Below, one piece after another: positions 17,216 to 26,286 of a stretch of 64,000 nucleotides of DNA. Every line of letters begins with the position of its first letter. The stretch's first letter is position 1. Made by a program: the position numbers and the translations under genes. The stretch comes from an uncultured Clostridia bacterium (GTDB lineage: Bacteria; Bacillota; Clostridia; Christensenellales; CAG-314): the NCBI GenBank assembly GCA_947053925.1, contig CAMRUG010000001.1, forward strand, positions 186,001 through 250,000, given 5' to 3'. The notes under the pieces are model-generated. The model was not told the DNA's origin. It worked only from the letters and a program-made list of their open reading frames with translations, and did no database searches.

Positions 17216-18010
17216 CTAATTGAAATTTACCGATACAGTACCTGCGGATACGTCAACCCGTATATGTTTGTTTGTATCTGTTCCTTGCTGACTTTTAACA
17301 TTGCAACTGCCTGCCGAAACGCTTGCAGATATATTATATTCGGATTTGTCTCCGTTTACGGTTATGTTTGCCGTACCGGCGGATACGTCTACGTCAATGT
17401 CGTTGCATATTACGTCCGAAAGAACAACTGTTCCCGCGTCCAAGTCGCATTTAATTTTACTACAGGCAACGTTTTCTACTTTTAAAGTTCCTGCATTGAC
17501 TCTGCACTGCAAGTTATCGCAAACGGTATTGCCCATTTTTACGGTTCCTGCGTTAAGTTCCATTTTTACAGAAAGATATTCTCCGTCGGCAATATTTACC
17601 GTTCCCGCATTTATTTCAAAGTCGATATTGACTTTTAAGTTTTTGGGAATGGATATTACTGTAGTAGGGATTTTCTTCGTTAAAAATCCAAAGTTCATCC
17701 ACCAACGGTTGCTTTTGTTTGACAACGCTGTCAAGGTTCCGTTTTGTTCGGTTACGGTAGTGGTCAGGTGTTCGTTTTCGGGATAGTCGATAGTTATTTT
17801 ATCTCCGTCGTAAAATTCCGTTTTTATCGTTCCTACTGCAAATTCCAATTTTATCGTAGAAGTTTCTTGAGTGCTTTCGTAGTGTTTCATTTCGTAATTA
17901 GTCAACGAATCGAATTTCCACCCGTTTAAGCCTAGCGCAACCACAAGGACGATTACTCCTATTATTACTATCGTAACGCCTGCGCCTATTGCTTTTCCTA
18001 TGCCTTTCAT
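17216..18010 (-). CDS. DUF4097-type beta-repeat protein with N-terminal membrane anchor
   Basis: The 264-residue protein starts with a membrane helix (residues 6-31, AIGAGVTIVIIGVIVLVVALG). It then forms a repeated beta structure in which the motif 'xAGTV' returns six times (INAGTVNIADG, LNAGTVKMGN, VNAGTLKVEN, LDAGTVVLSD, VSAGTANITV, VSAGTVSVNF), one turn every 20-25 residues. This is the hallmark of DUF4097 right-handed beta-helix proteins. The domain should lie outside the membrane. The start overlaps the previous stop codon by one base (TAATG), so translation is coupled. The family's molecular role is unknown; the PadR-DUF1700 context suggests envelope sensing. Confidence 0.85.
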   Translation of the reverse strand: MKGIGKAIGAGVTIVIIGVIVLVVALGLNGWKFDSLTNYEMKHYESTQETSTIKLEFAVGTIKTEFYDGDKITIDYPENEHLTTTVTEQNGTLTALSNKSNRWWMNFGFLTKKIPTTVISIPKNLKVNIDFEINAGTVNIADGEYLSVKMELNAGTVKMGNTVCDNLQCRVNAGTLKVENVACSKIKCDLDAGTVVLSDVICNDIDVDVSAGTANITVNGDKSEYNISASVSAGSCNVKSQQGTDTNKHIRVDVSAGTVSVNFN

Positions 18011-18747
18011 TACGCACGCTCCTTTCCGCTAAACAGACTTTTTATCCATCTAAACAGTTTTTTAAATAAGTGCCACATAAGTTTTACCAGTTTTATGCAC
18101 AAAGGAATCAAAATAACCGACAAACCTATTTCTATTATCCCTTCGCCAAGCGTAAACAATCCGAGCGTAATACTGGTAAACATTTCTTTTATGCCTACAA
18201 TAGCGGTGCCGATGCCTTGAATAAGCACTCCGAACGGCGCAACGCACAAACTGATTGTAACGCCTACCATAGCCATAATAAGCCCGAACAACGGTATTGC
18301 AAATACTACGCACAACAGCACAAATACCCAAGTATGGTCTTCTTTTTTAGAAGCAGCAGGTTTAATTTCGGTTTTCTGTTCTGTGCGTGTACGCCTGTCT
18401 TCGTAATAATCGTCTCTTGCTTCGCTGTGTCTCTGTTCGCGTTCCGCGTGGCGTTCTTCGCGCCGACGCTCTCTTTCTTCCCGTCGCATTTCTCGCGCCG
18501 ACGGCTGTTCGTTCCGTTGCGGTTCGTAATAAGTATCTCCGGGTCTCTCGTCGTAACTGTCGTATAAAATACGTTGAGCGGCGTCGTACGGTGCACCGAA
18601 GTCATCGATAATTTCGCGTTCGGTAAAACCGGCGTCGCGTCTATCGGCGTAAGCTTCGGCATAGTAGTCTAATACACGCCGTCTTTCGTTTTCGGACACG
18701 CACAACAGATTGTTTTTCAATTCGTCGCGCCATTCGTTGTATGTCAT
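18010..18747 (-). CDS. DUF1700/HAAS-domain membrane protein
   Basis: The 245-residue protein opens with a HAAS-like helical domain (TYNEWRDELKNNL, then LDYYAEAYADRRDAGFTEREIIDDFGAP, residues 3-52), the mark of DUF1700 proteins that accompany PadR regulators. A very charged Arg/Glu segment (residues 70-125, many RREER words) follows. The C-terminal half holds three or four hydrophobic helices (about 135-225). It overlaps the PadR gene by four bases (ATGA). In other Bacillota such proteins pair with PadR and modulate the envelope response; that is family knowledge and not shown here. Confidence 0.85.
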   Translation of the reverse strand: MTYNEWRDELKNNLLCVSENERRRVLDYYAEAYADRRDAGFTEREIIDDFGAPYDAAQRILYDSYDERPGDTYYEPQRNEQPSAREMRREERERRREERHAEREQRHSEARDDYYEDRRTRTEQKTEIKPAASKKEDHTWVFVLLCVVFAIPLFGLIMAMVGVTISLCVAPFGVLIQGIGTAIVGIKEMFTSITLGLFTLGEGIIEIGLSVILIPLCIKLVKLMWHLFKKLFRWIKSLFSGKERA

Positions 18748-19055
18748 AACCGTCCTCCAAATATCTTTTTGTAAATTTCGTTGATTTCAAGCAAATCGTT
18801 TCGTCCCGCCACAAACTTTTTTAAACCGAGATTCGTTATTTTGTAATAACGCCTTAGCCGTCCGCTGTACTCGGCGGTTCGCGTTGTTACAAAGCCGCCT
18901 TGCTCTAACCTTTTAAGTATCGGGTATAAAGTGCTTTCCGAAATCTCGATGATTCCCTGTAAATCGTTGATTATTTTGTACCCGTAGCTTTCTCCTTTGC
19001 TTAACGCGTAGAGTACGCATACGTCCAATATTCCTTTTTTCAGTTGAATATCCAT
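18744..19055 (-). CDS. PadR-family transcriptional regulator
   Basis: The 103-residue protein is a compact winged-helix repressor. The N-terminus QLKKGILDVCVLYALSKGESYGYKI and the recognition region ISESTLYPILKRLEQGGFV are nearly diagnostic for PadR. The wing GRLRRYYKIT and a short C-terminal helix for dimerisation complete it. It heads the operon with DUF1700 and DUF4097 genes. The dyad at 19077-19097 lies between the -35 and -10 boxes of its own promoter and is the likely autoregulatory site. Confidence 0.93.
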   Translation of the reverse strand: MDIQLKKGILDVCVLYALSKGESYGYKIINDLQGIIEISESTLYPILKRLEQGGFVTTRTAEYSGRLRRYYKITNLGLKKFVAGRNDLLEINEIYKKIFGGRL

Positions 19056-19076
19056 ATCAATACCCCGCTTTGCCTA

Positions 19077-19107
19077 ATACTATACATTACATAGTATGCG
19101 GTGTCAA
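19077..19107 (-). promoter_or_regulatory. PadR operon promoter with overlapping operator
   Basis: Minus strand: TTGACA (19107-19102), 17 bases, TATAGT (19084-19079). The dyad ATACTAT-N7-ATAGTAT (19097-19077) fills the spacer and the -10 box. It contains the ATGT-type half sites expected for PadR, so binding would block RNA polymerase. Confidence 0.8.
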
Positions 19108-19266
19108 CTGATTTTTTGCAGTTTTTTGAATTTTTTTATAAAACTGTAGGGCGATCAATGACGGATATCTTGAAATTCGTAATAAAAGACGGAAAATTTC
19201 AATAGATACAACACTGTCCGATATTGTTCGGTGATTATTCGGAAATCGAAAGCAATTATAAATCAA

Positions 19267-19340
19267 GTTGATTAGTCAACTAAATTCGTTGACAATTTTG
19301 TCGGAGTGTATATAATATATTTGGTTGACTAATCAACCAA
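19267..19340 (+). promoter_or_regulatory. MarR-degV promoter framed by two operators
   Basis: TTGACA (19289-19294), 16 bases, TATAAT (19311-19316). A dyad GTTGATTAGTCAAC (19267-19280) lies upstream and a second, TTGGTTGACTAATCAACCAA (19321-19340), lies downstream and runs into the ribosome site. The two share the same core and are about 57 bp apart centre to centre. Confidence 0.88.
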
Positions 19341-19349
19341 AGGAGTATT

Positions 19350-19799
19350 ATGAAAACCTTATTTGAAGATTTTACGTTATCGATTTTAAAACTCAATAGG
19401 TTGGTGCAGAAAATCAAAACTCACGAAATAGAAAAATACGGGTTAAAACCCGTACACGCAATGTGCTTTTATTTTTTGCGGAAAATGCCGCAAGAGTTAA
19501 CTGCCAAAAAGTTGAGCGATTTATGTCTTGAAGACAAAGCGGCGATTTCGCGGGCTTTAAATTTGATGCAAGTAAAGGGGTATGTCCGTTACGATATGAA
19601 TAAGCGCAACGCAATTGTCGAATTAACGGACGACGGCAAACAAATGGCGCAGGTAATTTACGAACGTATAGGAAACGCGGTAATGGCAGGAAGCGTAGAT
19701 TTTACTGATACGGAAAGAGTTTTCTTTTATAAATCGCTTGATGCGATTGTTAAAAATTTAACTGAATATTACGGGGAGATAGTGAAAAACAATGATTAA
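19350..19799 (+). CDS. MarR-family regulator
   Basis: The 149-residue winged-helix protein shows the MarR plan. N-terminal dimerisation helices (residues 1-28) are followed by a helix-turn-helix around LTAKKLSDLCLEDKAAISRALNLMQVKGYV (50-80), a wing with MNKRNAIVELTDDG, and C-terminal helices. AAGGAG precedes the ATG and is part of the downstream operator. It overlaps the degV gene by eight bases. The pairing with a DegV fatty-acid-binding protein resembles lipid-responsive FabT-like control, which is inference. Twin operators suggest autoregulation. Confidence 0.9.
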   Translation: MKTLFEDFTLSILKLNRLVQKIKTHEIEKYGLKPVHAMCFYFLRKMPQELTAKKLSDLCLEDKAAISRALNLMQVKGYVRYDMNKRNAIVELTDDGKQMAQVIYERIGNAVMAGSVDFTDTERVFFYKSLDAIVKNLTEYYGEIVKNND

Positions 19800-20640
19800 A
19801 TTAGTAGTAGATTCTGCTTCGGACATCGAGCTTAACGAGGCTGAACAACTAGGAGTTGCGCTTGTGCCTATGCAAGTGCGTTTCGGAACTGACGAATATT
19901 TGGACGGAGTGAATCTTTCCCATAAGGAATTTTTTGAAAGACTTATAGAAAGTAACGATTTTCCGCAAACAAGCCAAATAAACGAATACCGTTGGGCGGA
20001 GCAGTTTGAAAAACTTACTGCTGACGGAAGTACGGTATTGGCAATTACAATTTCTGCAAAACTTTCGGGCACATACGCTTGTGCTGTAAAAGCCGCTAAA
20101 AAATTTGCAGACAAAGTTTTAGTGGTTGACAGTATCGAGGCAAGTATAGGCGAAAGAATTTTGGTGCAGTATGCATTAAGTTTGATAAAGGAAGACAAAT
20201 ATTCCGCGCAGGAAATATCGGATTTACTCAATACCGGCAAACATAAAATACAGGTAATAGCAGTTTTGGATACGCTAAAGTTTTTACGGAAAGGAGGCAG
20301 AATTTCATCTGTTGCGGCAATAGCGGGAGAGTTGCTTTCCATTAAGCCTGTTATTGCAATTGCAAAAGGCGAAATTAAACTGCTAGGTAAGGCAATCGGC
20401 TCTAAAAAGAGCAACAACCTTTTAAATCAGTTAGTAGAATCCTGCGGCGGTATCAATTTCGATATGCCATTTGCGGTAGCCTATTCCGGTCTGTCGGACG
20501 AATATTTAAAAAAGTACCTACAAGACAGCGGAAAACTGTGGCACGGTAAAACCGACTATATCCCGTCATATATGATAGGCAGTACAATAGGCACGCACGT
20601 CGGACCTAACGCAATAGCGGTAGCATTTTTTGCAAAGTAA
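19792..20640 (+). CDS. DegV-family fatty-acid-binding protein (FakB-like)
   Basis: The 282-residue cytosolic protein has the DegV hallmarks: LVVDSASDIE at residues 4-13, TSQINEYRW near 62, LAITISAKLSGTY near 83-95, VDSIEASIGE near 113, FLRKGGRIS near 165 and a C-terminal IGSTIGTHVGPNA. In other Bacillota DegV/FakB proteins bind fatty acids and present them to the FakA kinase. No fakA is in this window. It is translationally coupled to the MarR regulator, whose effector could be a fatty acid or acyl derivative. Confidence 0.92.
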   Translation: MIKLVVDSASDIELNEAEQLGVALVPMQVRFGTDEYLDGVNLSHKEFFERLIESNDFPQTSQINEYRWAEQFEKLTADGSTVLAITISAKLSGTYACAVKAAKKFADKVLVVDSIEASIGERILVQYALSLIKEDKYSAQEISDLLNTGKHKIQVIAVLDTLKFLRKGGRISSVAAIAGELLSIKPVIAIAKGEIKLLGKAIGSKKSNNLLNQLVESCGGINFDMPFAVAYSGLSDEYLKKYLQDSGKLWHGKTDYIPSYMIGSTIGTHVGPNAIAVAFFAK

Positions 20641-20751
20641 ATCGGTGTTTGTGTTGGAAACATATTGCTGTTTAACAGTTGTGTAAGAAAAAGCAAAATT
20701 TTTACAGTATTATTTGTTAATTCATTAAATTAAATCAAATATCAATAGTAA

Positions 20752-20790
20752 CTAATAAAAAACAATGCGCACGCTCATAACGTGCGCATT
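20752..20790 (-). terminator. Terminator of the MgtC-like gene
   Basis: A perfect 10-bp stem (AATGCGCACG / CGTGCGCATT) with a 7-base loop. On the minus strand it is followed by GTTTTTTATT. It may also stop the convergent degV transcript. Confidence 0.85.
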
Positions 20791-20803
20791 ATCGATTTGC
20801 GTT

Positions 20804-21502
20804 TTATAAATCTTCTAATCTTTCGATAGAAATCATTCCTTCGTTATTGGAAACAAATCCCGTAATCTTGTCTGCGGTGTAATTTTGCGTAGGACGTATT
20901 ACCGCTTCTACTTGGAAGGAATCGTTTACTCTTATTACTTTGTAGCGGTAAAACTGGTTTACGCCGAAGTATAATTGCAATGTATGCTGCATTTCTTCCG
21001 TGTGGTAAAATTTTACTAACAGTAATCTTTGATTGTGGCGTTTAAACGGCTTTGTGTGCAGTATAACTTGTATTGTAACTATAAGGACGGTGCCGCCCAG
21101 TGCAAGCAGGTACATTCCGACTCCGCAGCACATACCGATAGCGGCAGTAGCCCAAACTATTGCGGCAGTAGTAAGTCCGTGTAAACTTTCTCTGCGGAAG
21201 AATATTATACCTGCGCCTAGAAATCCTATTCCCGTAACGACTTGCGCCGCAATACGGGCAGTGTCTCCGCCTGCTTCGCCGAAAGCGTATCCGATGCAAG
21301 TAAACAAGGCGGCGGCAAGACCTACGGTAAAGTGCGTACCCATTCCCGCTTCCTTTTGACGGCGCGAGCGTTCCAATCCGATAATAAATCCCAATATGCC
21401 GCCTATAAGAATACGGAACAAACATACCAGTTCCGATTGCCACCAGTTAAGACTTTCGTAAAAGTTGGACGACACTTGAGATAAAACAACAAATAAGTTC
21501 AT
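20804..21502 (-). CDS. MgtC/SapB-family membrane protein
   Basis: The start ATG at 21502 follows GAGGT; a TTG four codons upstream is less likely. The 232-residue protein begins with a short amphipathic stretch and then the family signature RILIGGILGFIIGLERSRRQKEAGMGTH (about 30-57). Four to five membrane helices follow, including GIGFLGAGIIF and LTTAAIVWATAAIGM. A soluble C-terminal domain (residues 150-232) ends in ISIERLEDL, an ACT-like region seen in long MgtC homologues. MgtC proteins act in survival at low Mg2+ and inhibit ATP synthase in Salmonella; the role here is unknown. Confidence 0.92.
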   Translation of the reverse strand: MNLFVVLSQVSSNFYESLNWWQSELVCLFRILIGGILGFIIGLERSRRQKEAGMGTHFTVGLAAALFTCIGYAFGEAGGDTARIAAQVVTGIGFLGAGIIFFRRESLHGLTTAAIVWATAAIGMCCGVGMYLLALGGTVLIVTIQVILHTKPFKRHNQRLLLVKFYHTEEMQHTLQLYFGVNQFYRYKVIRVNDSFQVEAVIRPTQNYTADKITGFVSNNEGMISIERLEDL

Positions 21503-21776
21503 GACATACCTCAATGTAAAAAGCGTTTTTTACAAAACGCATTTCGTAGTTAATATTTATCAGTTGCTTATTGTATCACATTTGATTTAAAAATTCAATA
21601 GGGAAACGGAAAAATATAGCAATTATTATAATATAAATACGTTTTCTGTTATTTGAGTTTAAAAGTCGTAATTATATATTTGACATTGACGGAAAACGGA
21701 CAGCGTATTTTAGTAAATATCTGCATTTGTATCGGCAATATCTTTTGGCTTAAATAGTTCATATTAAACGTATTGC
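21503..21776. other. Divergent intergenic region
   Basis: AT-rich spacer between the MgtC-like gene and the metK promoter. No Mg2+ riboswitch or gene was recognised. Confidence 0.5.
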
Positions 21777-21805
21777 TTGACACGGGTATTCAATAGTGCT
21801 ACAAT
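21777..21805 (+). promoter_or_regulatory. Promoter of the SAM riboswitch-metK unit
   Basis: TTGACA (21777-21782), 17 bases, TACAAT (21800-21805) with extended -10 TG at 21797. Transcription would start just before the riboswitch. Confidence 0.85.
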
Positions 21806-21813
21806 TAGTGCAA

Positions 21814-21938
21814 CCTATCGAGAGTGATGGAGAGACGGACTCTGTGAAATCACAGCAACCTAAAATACTGTTAGGTGCTAAATTCCGCAAAGAGCTTGTT
21901 TTGCGTTATAATGTAAACAGGCGGATTTGGAAGATGGG
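21814..21938 (+). ncRNA. SAM-I (S-box) riboswitch aptamer
   Basis: The conserved S-box words occur in order: TATCGAGAG, GATGGAGAGACGGACT, GTGAAATCACAGCAACC, then GGTGCTAAATTCCG and GGAAGATGGG. P1 is CCTATC (21814-21819) paired with GATGGG (21933-21938). Binding of S-adenosylmethionine would favour the downstream terminator and switch off SAM synthetase. Confidence 0.95.
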
Positions 21939-21960
21939 ACGGCGAAATAGACAAAATTGC

Positions 21961-21993
21961 GCGGTCTTGTCGTATGACGGGATCGCTGTTTTT
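21961..21993 (+). terminator. SAM-controlled intrinsic terminator (expression platform)
   Basis: GCGGTCTTGTC pairs with GACGGGATCGC around a GTAT loop, then TGTTTTT. An alternative pairing of GACAA just upstream with TTGTC (21967-21971) would break this hairpin and is the likely antiterminator. Confidence 0.85.
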
Positions 21994-22030
21994 GTATAGA
22001 TACGCCTTCGATAGCGCAAAGGAGAAACAG

Positions 22031-23224
22031 ATGAAAAACAACAAACACAGATTTTTTACTTCAGAATCGGTTACCGAAGGTCATCCCGACAAAATGTGCG
22101 ACCAAATTTCCGACGCTATTTTGGATGCGATACTTGCCAAAGACCCCGATGCCCGCGTTGCGTGCGAAACGGTGGTATGTACGGGAACGGTATTTGTAAT
22201 GGGACAAATCACTACAACTGCGGTAGTGGATTATGCGACGATTGTACGCGATACCGTACGCAATATAGGCTATACCCGCGCAAAGTACGGGTTTGACGCA
22301 GACAGTTGCGGAGTGATAATTTCTCTTGACAAGCAGTCTCCCGATATTGCGCTCGGCGTAGACCGCTCTAACGAGTACAGAACGCGCGGAGAGATTTTGG
22401 ATATGTACGGAGCGGGCGACCAAGGTATGATGTTCGGTTACGCCTGCAACGAAACGCCTGAGTATATGCCTATGGCAATTATGCTTGCGCACAAAATTAG
22501 TCTCCGCCTTGCCCAAGTCCGTAAGGAAGGTGCCGTAAATTATCTTAGACCCGACGGTAAATGTCAGGTAACGGTAGAGTACGATGAAAACGACAAGCCT
22601 TGCCGAGTGGATACAATCGTATTGTCTACTCAGCACAGTACTGATGTGTCCAGTTCGCAATTAGCGCAGGATATGATAAATCTCGTTATACGCAAAGTTG
22701 TGCCGCTTAATCTTCTTGACGAAGAAACGAAATATTACATTAACCCCACAGGACGTTTTGAAATAGGCGGTCCTGCCGCCGACAGCGGACTTACGGGACG
22801 TAAAATTATCGTAGATACTTACGGCGGATATTGCGCGCACGGAGGCGGCGCATTCTCCGGCAAAGATCCGACAAAGGTTGACCGTTCGGCGACATATATG
22901 GCAAGATATATTTGTAAAAATATCGTTGCCGCAGGTTTGGCGGATAAAATACAATTGCAGGTTTCTTATGCGATAGGTCGCAGTAAACCCGTATCTATTG
23001 ACGTAAATACTTACGGAACAGGCAAAATTAACGACGCCGTTATTGCGGAAATTATTGACGAAGAATTTGACCTTCGCCCCAGAGCAATAATAGACAAATT
23101 CCAATTACAGCGTCCTATTTATTTGCAAACCGCAAGCTACGGGCATGTCGGTCGCGACGGCTTTGCATGGGAACAGTTAGATAGAGTCGAAGATTTGAAA
23201 AAATATATAGGCAGTAAACAATAA
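22031..23224 (+). CDS. metK: S-adenosylmethionine synthetase
   Basis: The 397-residue cytosolic enzyme makes SAM from methionine and ATP. The start at 22031 follows AAGGAGAAACAG; an upstream in-frame ATG lies inside the terminator hairpin and is excluded. Signature motifs are present: [20 protein letters not shown] (residues 11-30), [12 protein letters not shown] near 130, [15 protein letters not shown] near 272 and a C-terminal TASYGHVGR. Length fits the family (about 390-400). Feedback control by the SAM-I riboswitch upstream is evident. recD2 follows after 13 bases and may share the transcript. Confidence 0.97.
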   Translation: MKNNKHRFFTSESVTEGHPDKMCDQISDAILDAILAKDPDARVACETVVCTGTVFVMGQITTTAVVDYATIVRDTVRNIGYTRAKYGFDADSCGVIISLDKQSPDIALGVDRSNEYRTRGEILDMYGAGDQGMMFGYACNETPEYMPMAIMLAHKISLRLAQVRKEGAVNYLRPDGKCQVTVEYDENDKPCRVDTIVLSTQHSTDVSSSQLAQDMINLVIRKVVPLNLLDEETKYYINPTGRFEIGGPAADSGLTGRKIIVDTYGGYCAHGGGAFSGKDPTKVDRSATYMARYICKNIVAAGLADKIQLQVSYAIGRSKPVSIDVNTYGTGKINDAVIAEIIDEEFDLRPRAIIDKFQLQRPIYLQTASYGHVGRDGFAWEQLDRVEDLKKYIGSKQ

Positions 23225-23237
23225 GGAAATAATACAA

Positions 23238-25526
23238 GTGGAACTTACCGCCAAAGGAACTGTCGCGGGCATAATTTACCGCAACGACGAAAACGGATAT
23301 ACCATATTTACATTAGATACCATCGACGGAGACGATATAACCTGCGTCGGTACTTTTCCTACGCTTTCGGTCGGTGCCGTACTAAGCGTTTCGGGCAAAG
23401 TTGTGGTGCATAACCGTTACGGCGAACAACTGTCTGTCGAGAAGTTCACTATGAGCGATCCTACTTCGCGGCAGGGAATAGTCAAGTATCTCAGCAGCGG
23501 ACTTATCAAAGGAATCGGCGAAGTAACTGCCAACAGTATTTACGATAAATTCGGCGAGGATACTTTCGGCGTTATCGAAAATAACCCTATGTTACTTGTG
23601 CAAGTCAAGGGTATTTCTCAAAAAAGAGCAATGGATATTTCTAATGCCGTTGCCGAATTGAAAAGTATGCAGGAACAAATTATGTTTTTGCAGGGTTACG
23701 GACTGACAGTTAATTTGTCCGTTAAAATTTACAATATGTATAAGGAACAGACCAAACGCTTAGTTTTGGACAATCCTTACCGTTTAATAGACGATATCGA
23801 CGGCGTCGGTTTTTTGACTGCCGATAAAATAGCGCAGAGTATGGGAGTAGAACGGCTTAGCGAATTCCGTATCCGCGCGGCAATAGTTCACGAACTGAAA
23901 GAAGCCGCAGATAAAGAAGGTAACACCTATCTCCGTTTTGACGATTTGATGGATGCCTGCTCGAAAATTTTGGAAATAGATTTGACTCAATGCGGACAAC
24001 TTGTAGAAGATACCGTTACAAAATTAGTATTGGAACCGCTTGTTAAAGTGTTTGACGAAGACGGTGTAAGGTGTATTGCACTGCTCAGATACTATAAGTT
24101 GGAAAAAGCCATAGCAAACAAACTTATTTCTTTAAACCACGATGCCAAACGTATTCTAATCGATGCAGACAGTCTTATCAGCCAATTTGAAACTGTAAAT
24201 AAAATTACATTTCACGCAGGGCAGTTGGGCGCGGTTAAATCTGCGCTTATAAACGGAGTTACCGTAATTACGGGCGGACCGGGCACGGGCAAAACTACCA
24301 TTATCAAATGTATAGCGGAAATTCTTACTTCGCACGGACTTCGGTTGGAATTTTGCGCTCCGACAGGCAGAGCCGCAAAACGTATGTCGCAGTCAATCGG
24401 CAGTGAAGCAAAAACAATTCACAGATTGCTCTGTTATGAACCTAAGGGCGACAAAATGGCTTTTAGATATAACCGTTACAATACTTTACCTTGCGACGTA
24501 GTTATAGTCGACGAGTTGTCTATGGTTGACGTTTCTCTGATGAGCAGTCTTCTGTCCGCGCTCGAAAGCGGTACGCGGATAGTGCTTGTCGGAGACAAAG
24601 ACCAGTTGCCTAGCGTAGGCGCGGGCAATGTGCTTGCCGACATTATTCACAGCGGAGTAGTTGAAATCCGTTACCTTTCGCACATTTACCGTCAGTCCAA
24701 CGACAGTTTGATTGTGTCCAACGCTCACTTGATAAATCACGGACAAATGCCGGAAATAAACAATCACAGCCGCGACTTCTTTTATATGAATTACAGCGAC
24801 TTTAATCAGGTGTCAGATACTGTTGTAGAACTTGTAACAACAAGACTTCCTAAGTTTACAGGACTTCCCTCAAGCGAGATACAAGTTCTCGGCGCGCTGA
24901 AAAACGGAGTTGCCGGTGTAGAAAATTTAAATGTACGTTTACAGCAAGCGTTAAATCCGCGTGTTTACGGCAAAGCCGAAATGCAAGTCGGTAAGTCGGT
25001 TTTGCGTGTAGGCGACAGAGTAATGCAGACGGTTAATAATTACGAGTTGCCTTTTGTTAAATTCGGCGATAACGGAATTGTTGAAAACGGCGCGGGTATT
25101 TTTAACGGAGATATAGGCGTTGTAAGAAACATAGACAAACTGAACGGAATAATGGAAGTGCTGTTTGACGATAACCGCTTGGCTTCTTATACCAGTGCAG
25201 ATTTATCCGATTTGCAACTTGCATATGCAATTACAATTCACAAGAGTCAGGGGAGCGAATTCGAAGTGGTTGTTGTGCCGTTGGTAAACGGACCGCCGAC
25301 TATCATTAACAAGAATCTTTTGTATACGGCTATTACTCGGGCAAAGCGCGCGGTAGTTCTTGTCGGCAGTAAAAAAATACTTGCGCTTATGATACATAAC
25401 AATTATGTCGCCGCGCGCGCAACCAATTTGTGCAGATTTTTACAGGAAGAAAATGCCGTACACCAAAAATTTTTCGGCGTAACAAACCAAACTGTGTTTA
25501 ATAACGATGCGGAAGAAGATAATTAA
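23238..25526 (+). CDS. recD2: RecD2-type ATP-dependent 5'-3' DNA helicase
   Basis: The 762-residue superfamily 1B helicase begins at GTG 23238, with AAGGAAAT upstream. The N-terminal OB-like domain (residues 1-80) and a helix-hairpin-helix region (LIKGIGEVTANSI, VKGISQKRAM, IDGVGFLTADKIA; about 90-200) are typical of RecD2. Walker A is GGPGTGKTT near 346-354, motif II is VDELSMVD near 420 and motif VI is YTAITRAKR near 700. It is a stand-alone RecD with no RecBC association, acting in DNA repair or replication-fork processing. The last 20 bases overlap comF, coupling the two. Confidence 0.93.
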   Translation: MELTAKGTVAGIIYRNDENGYTIFTLDTIDGDDITCVGTFPTLSVGAVLSVSGKVVVHNRYGEQLSVEKFTMSDPTSRQGIVKYLSSGLIKGIGEVTANSIYDKFGEDTFGVIENNPMLLVQVKGISQKRAMDISNAVAELKSMQEQIMFLQGYGLTVNLSVKIYNMYKEQTKRLVLDNPYRLIDDIDGVGFLTADKIAQSMGVERLSEFRIRAAIVHELKEAADKEGNTYLRFDDLMDACSKILEIDLTQCGQLVEDTVTKLVLEPLVKVFDEDGVRCIALLRYYKLEKAIANKLISLNHDAKRILIDADSLISQFETVNKITFHAGQLGAVKSALINGVTVITGGPGTGKTTIIKCIAEILTSHGLRLEFCAPTGRAAKRMSQSIGSEAKTIHRLLCYEPKGDKMAFRYNRYNTLPCDVVIVDELSMVDVSLMSSLLSALESGTRIVLVGDKDQLPSVGAGNVLADIIHSGVVEIRYLSHIYRQSNDSLIVSNAHLINHGQMPEINNHSRDFFYMNYSDFNQVSDTVVELVTTRLPKFTGLPSSEIQVLGALKNGVAGVENLNVRLQQALNPRVYGKAEMQVGKSVLRVGDRVMQTVNNYELPFVKFGDNGIVENGAGIFNGDIGVVRNIDKLNGIMEVLFDDNRLASYTSADLSDLQLAYAITIHKSQGSEFEVVVVPLVNGPPTIINKNLLYTAITRAKRAVVLVGSKKILALMIHNNYVAARATNLCRFLQEENAVHQKFFGVTNQTVFNNDAEEDN

Positions 25527-26256
25527 AAGGGCGGTTGACGCAATAGCCGAAAGCATTGCTCCCGTCAAGTTTCGCTGTATCAACTGCGGACGTGATATTT
25601 TTGATGAAACGGGCTTTTGTGAGGAATGTATCAAAAAGGTAGTTTTCAATAACGGAAAAACTTGCAAGCGTTGCGGCGTCGGAATTGACGGAGCAGAAGA
25701 TTATTGCGGAAATTGTACCTTTGATAAAATTTATTTTGACAGAAGTTTCGCCGTTTTCAGTTACGAAGGAATTATTCAGCACGCAATATTAGAAATGAAA
25801 TTTAACAACAAGGGCAGATATGCAAAAGTTTTTGCGCGTTACCTTGTTTTTATGGCAGTCAAGCAGAATATCGAATTCGATATTGTATGTTATCCGCCTA
25901 TGAGCGCTAGGTCTAAGCGAGAAAGACATTATAATCAATCGGAGTTGCTAGCCGAATATTTTTGTGATATACTTGACAGGAACGATTGCTGTGTCGATGC
26001 TCTTGTAAAGGTACGGGAAACCGAACGGCAGGAACAGTTAAACAAGCAGGACCGCAAAGTAAATCTTAAAGGTTCGTATAAAATCAATCCGCAAATCGAT
26101 GTAAAAGGTAAGCGCGTTTTGGTGATTGACGACGTTAAAACTACAGGGGCGACGGTGAACGAATGCGCAAAGGTTTTAAAGAAAGCAGGCGCGGTAAGCG
26201 TAACAGGACTTACCGTATCGGCGCGCAAAGAAAGATTTGATTACGAAACGAATTAA
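25507..26256 (+). CDS. comF: ComF-family double zinc-ribbon phosphoribosyltransferase-like protein
   Basis: The 249-residue protein has two Cys4 modules at the N-terminus (CINCGRDI...CEEC near 20-37, CKRCGVGI...CGNC near 52-70) and a C-terminal PRTase-like domain with LVIDDVKTTGAT near 202. This is the ComF arrangement. In naturally competent species ComF takes part in inward transport of DNA; a general DNA metabolism role is likely elsewhere. It lacks a Shine-Dalgarno sequence and starts 20 bases inside recD2, so it depends on coupled translation. secA follows after 30 bases. Confidence 0.9.
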   Translation: MRKKIIKRAVDAIAESIAPVKFRCINCGRDIFDETGFCEECIKKVVFNNGKTCKRCGVGIDGAEDYCGNCTFDKIYFDRSFAVFSYEGIIQHAILEMKFNNKGRYAKVFARYLVFMAVKQNIEFDIVCYPPMSARSKRERHYNQSELLAEYFCDILDRNDCCVDALVKVRETERQEQLNKQDRKVNLKGSYKINPQIDVKGKRVLVIDDVKTTGATVNECAKVLKKAGAVSVTGLTVSARKERFDYETN

Positions 26257-26286
26257 AACGTTATAATAAATTATTAAGGAGAATAT

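Noticed and set aside
21974..22030. Longer metK start
   Set aside because: The ATG at 21974 lies inside the riboswitch terminator, while 22031 has AAGGAG.
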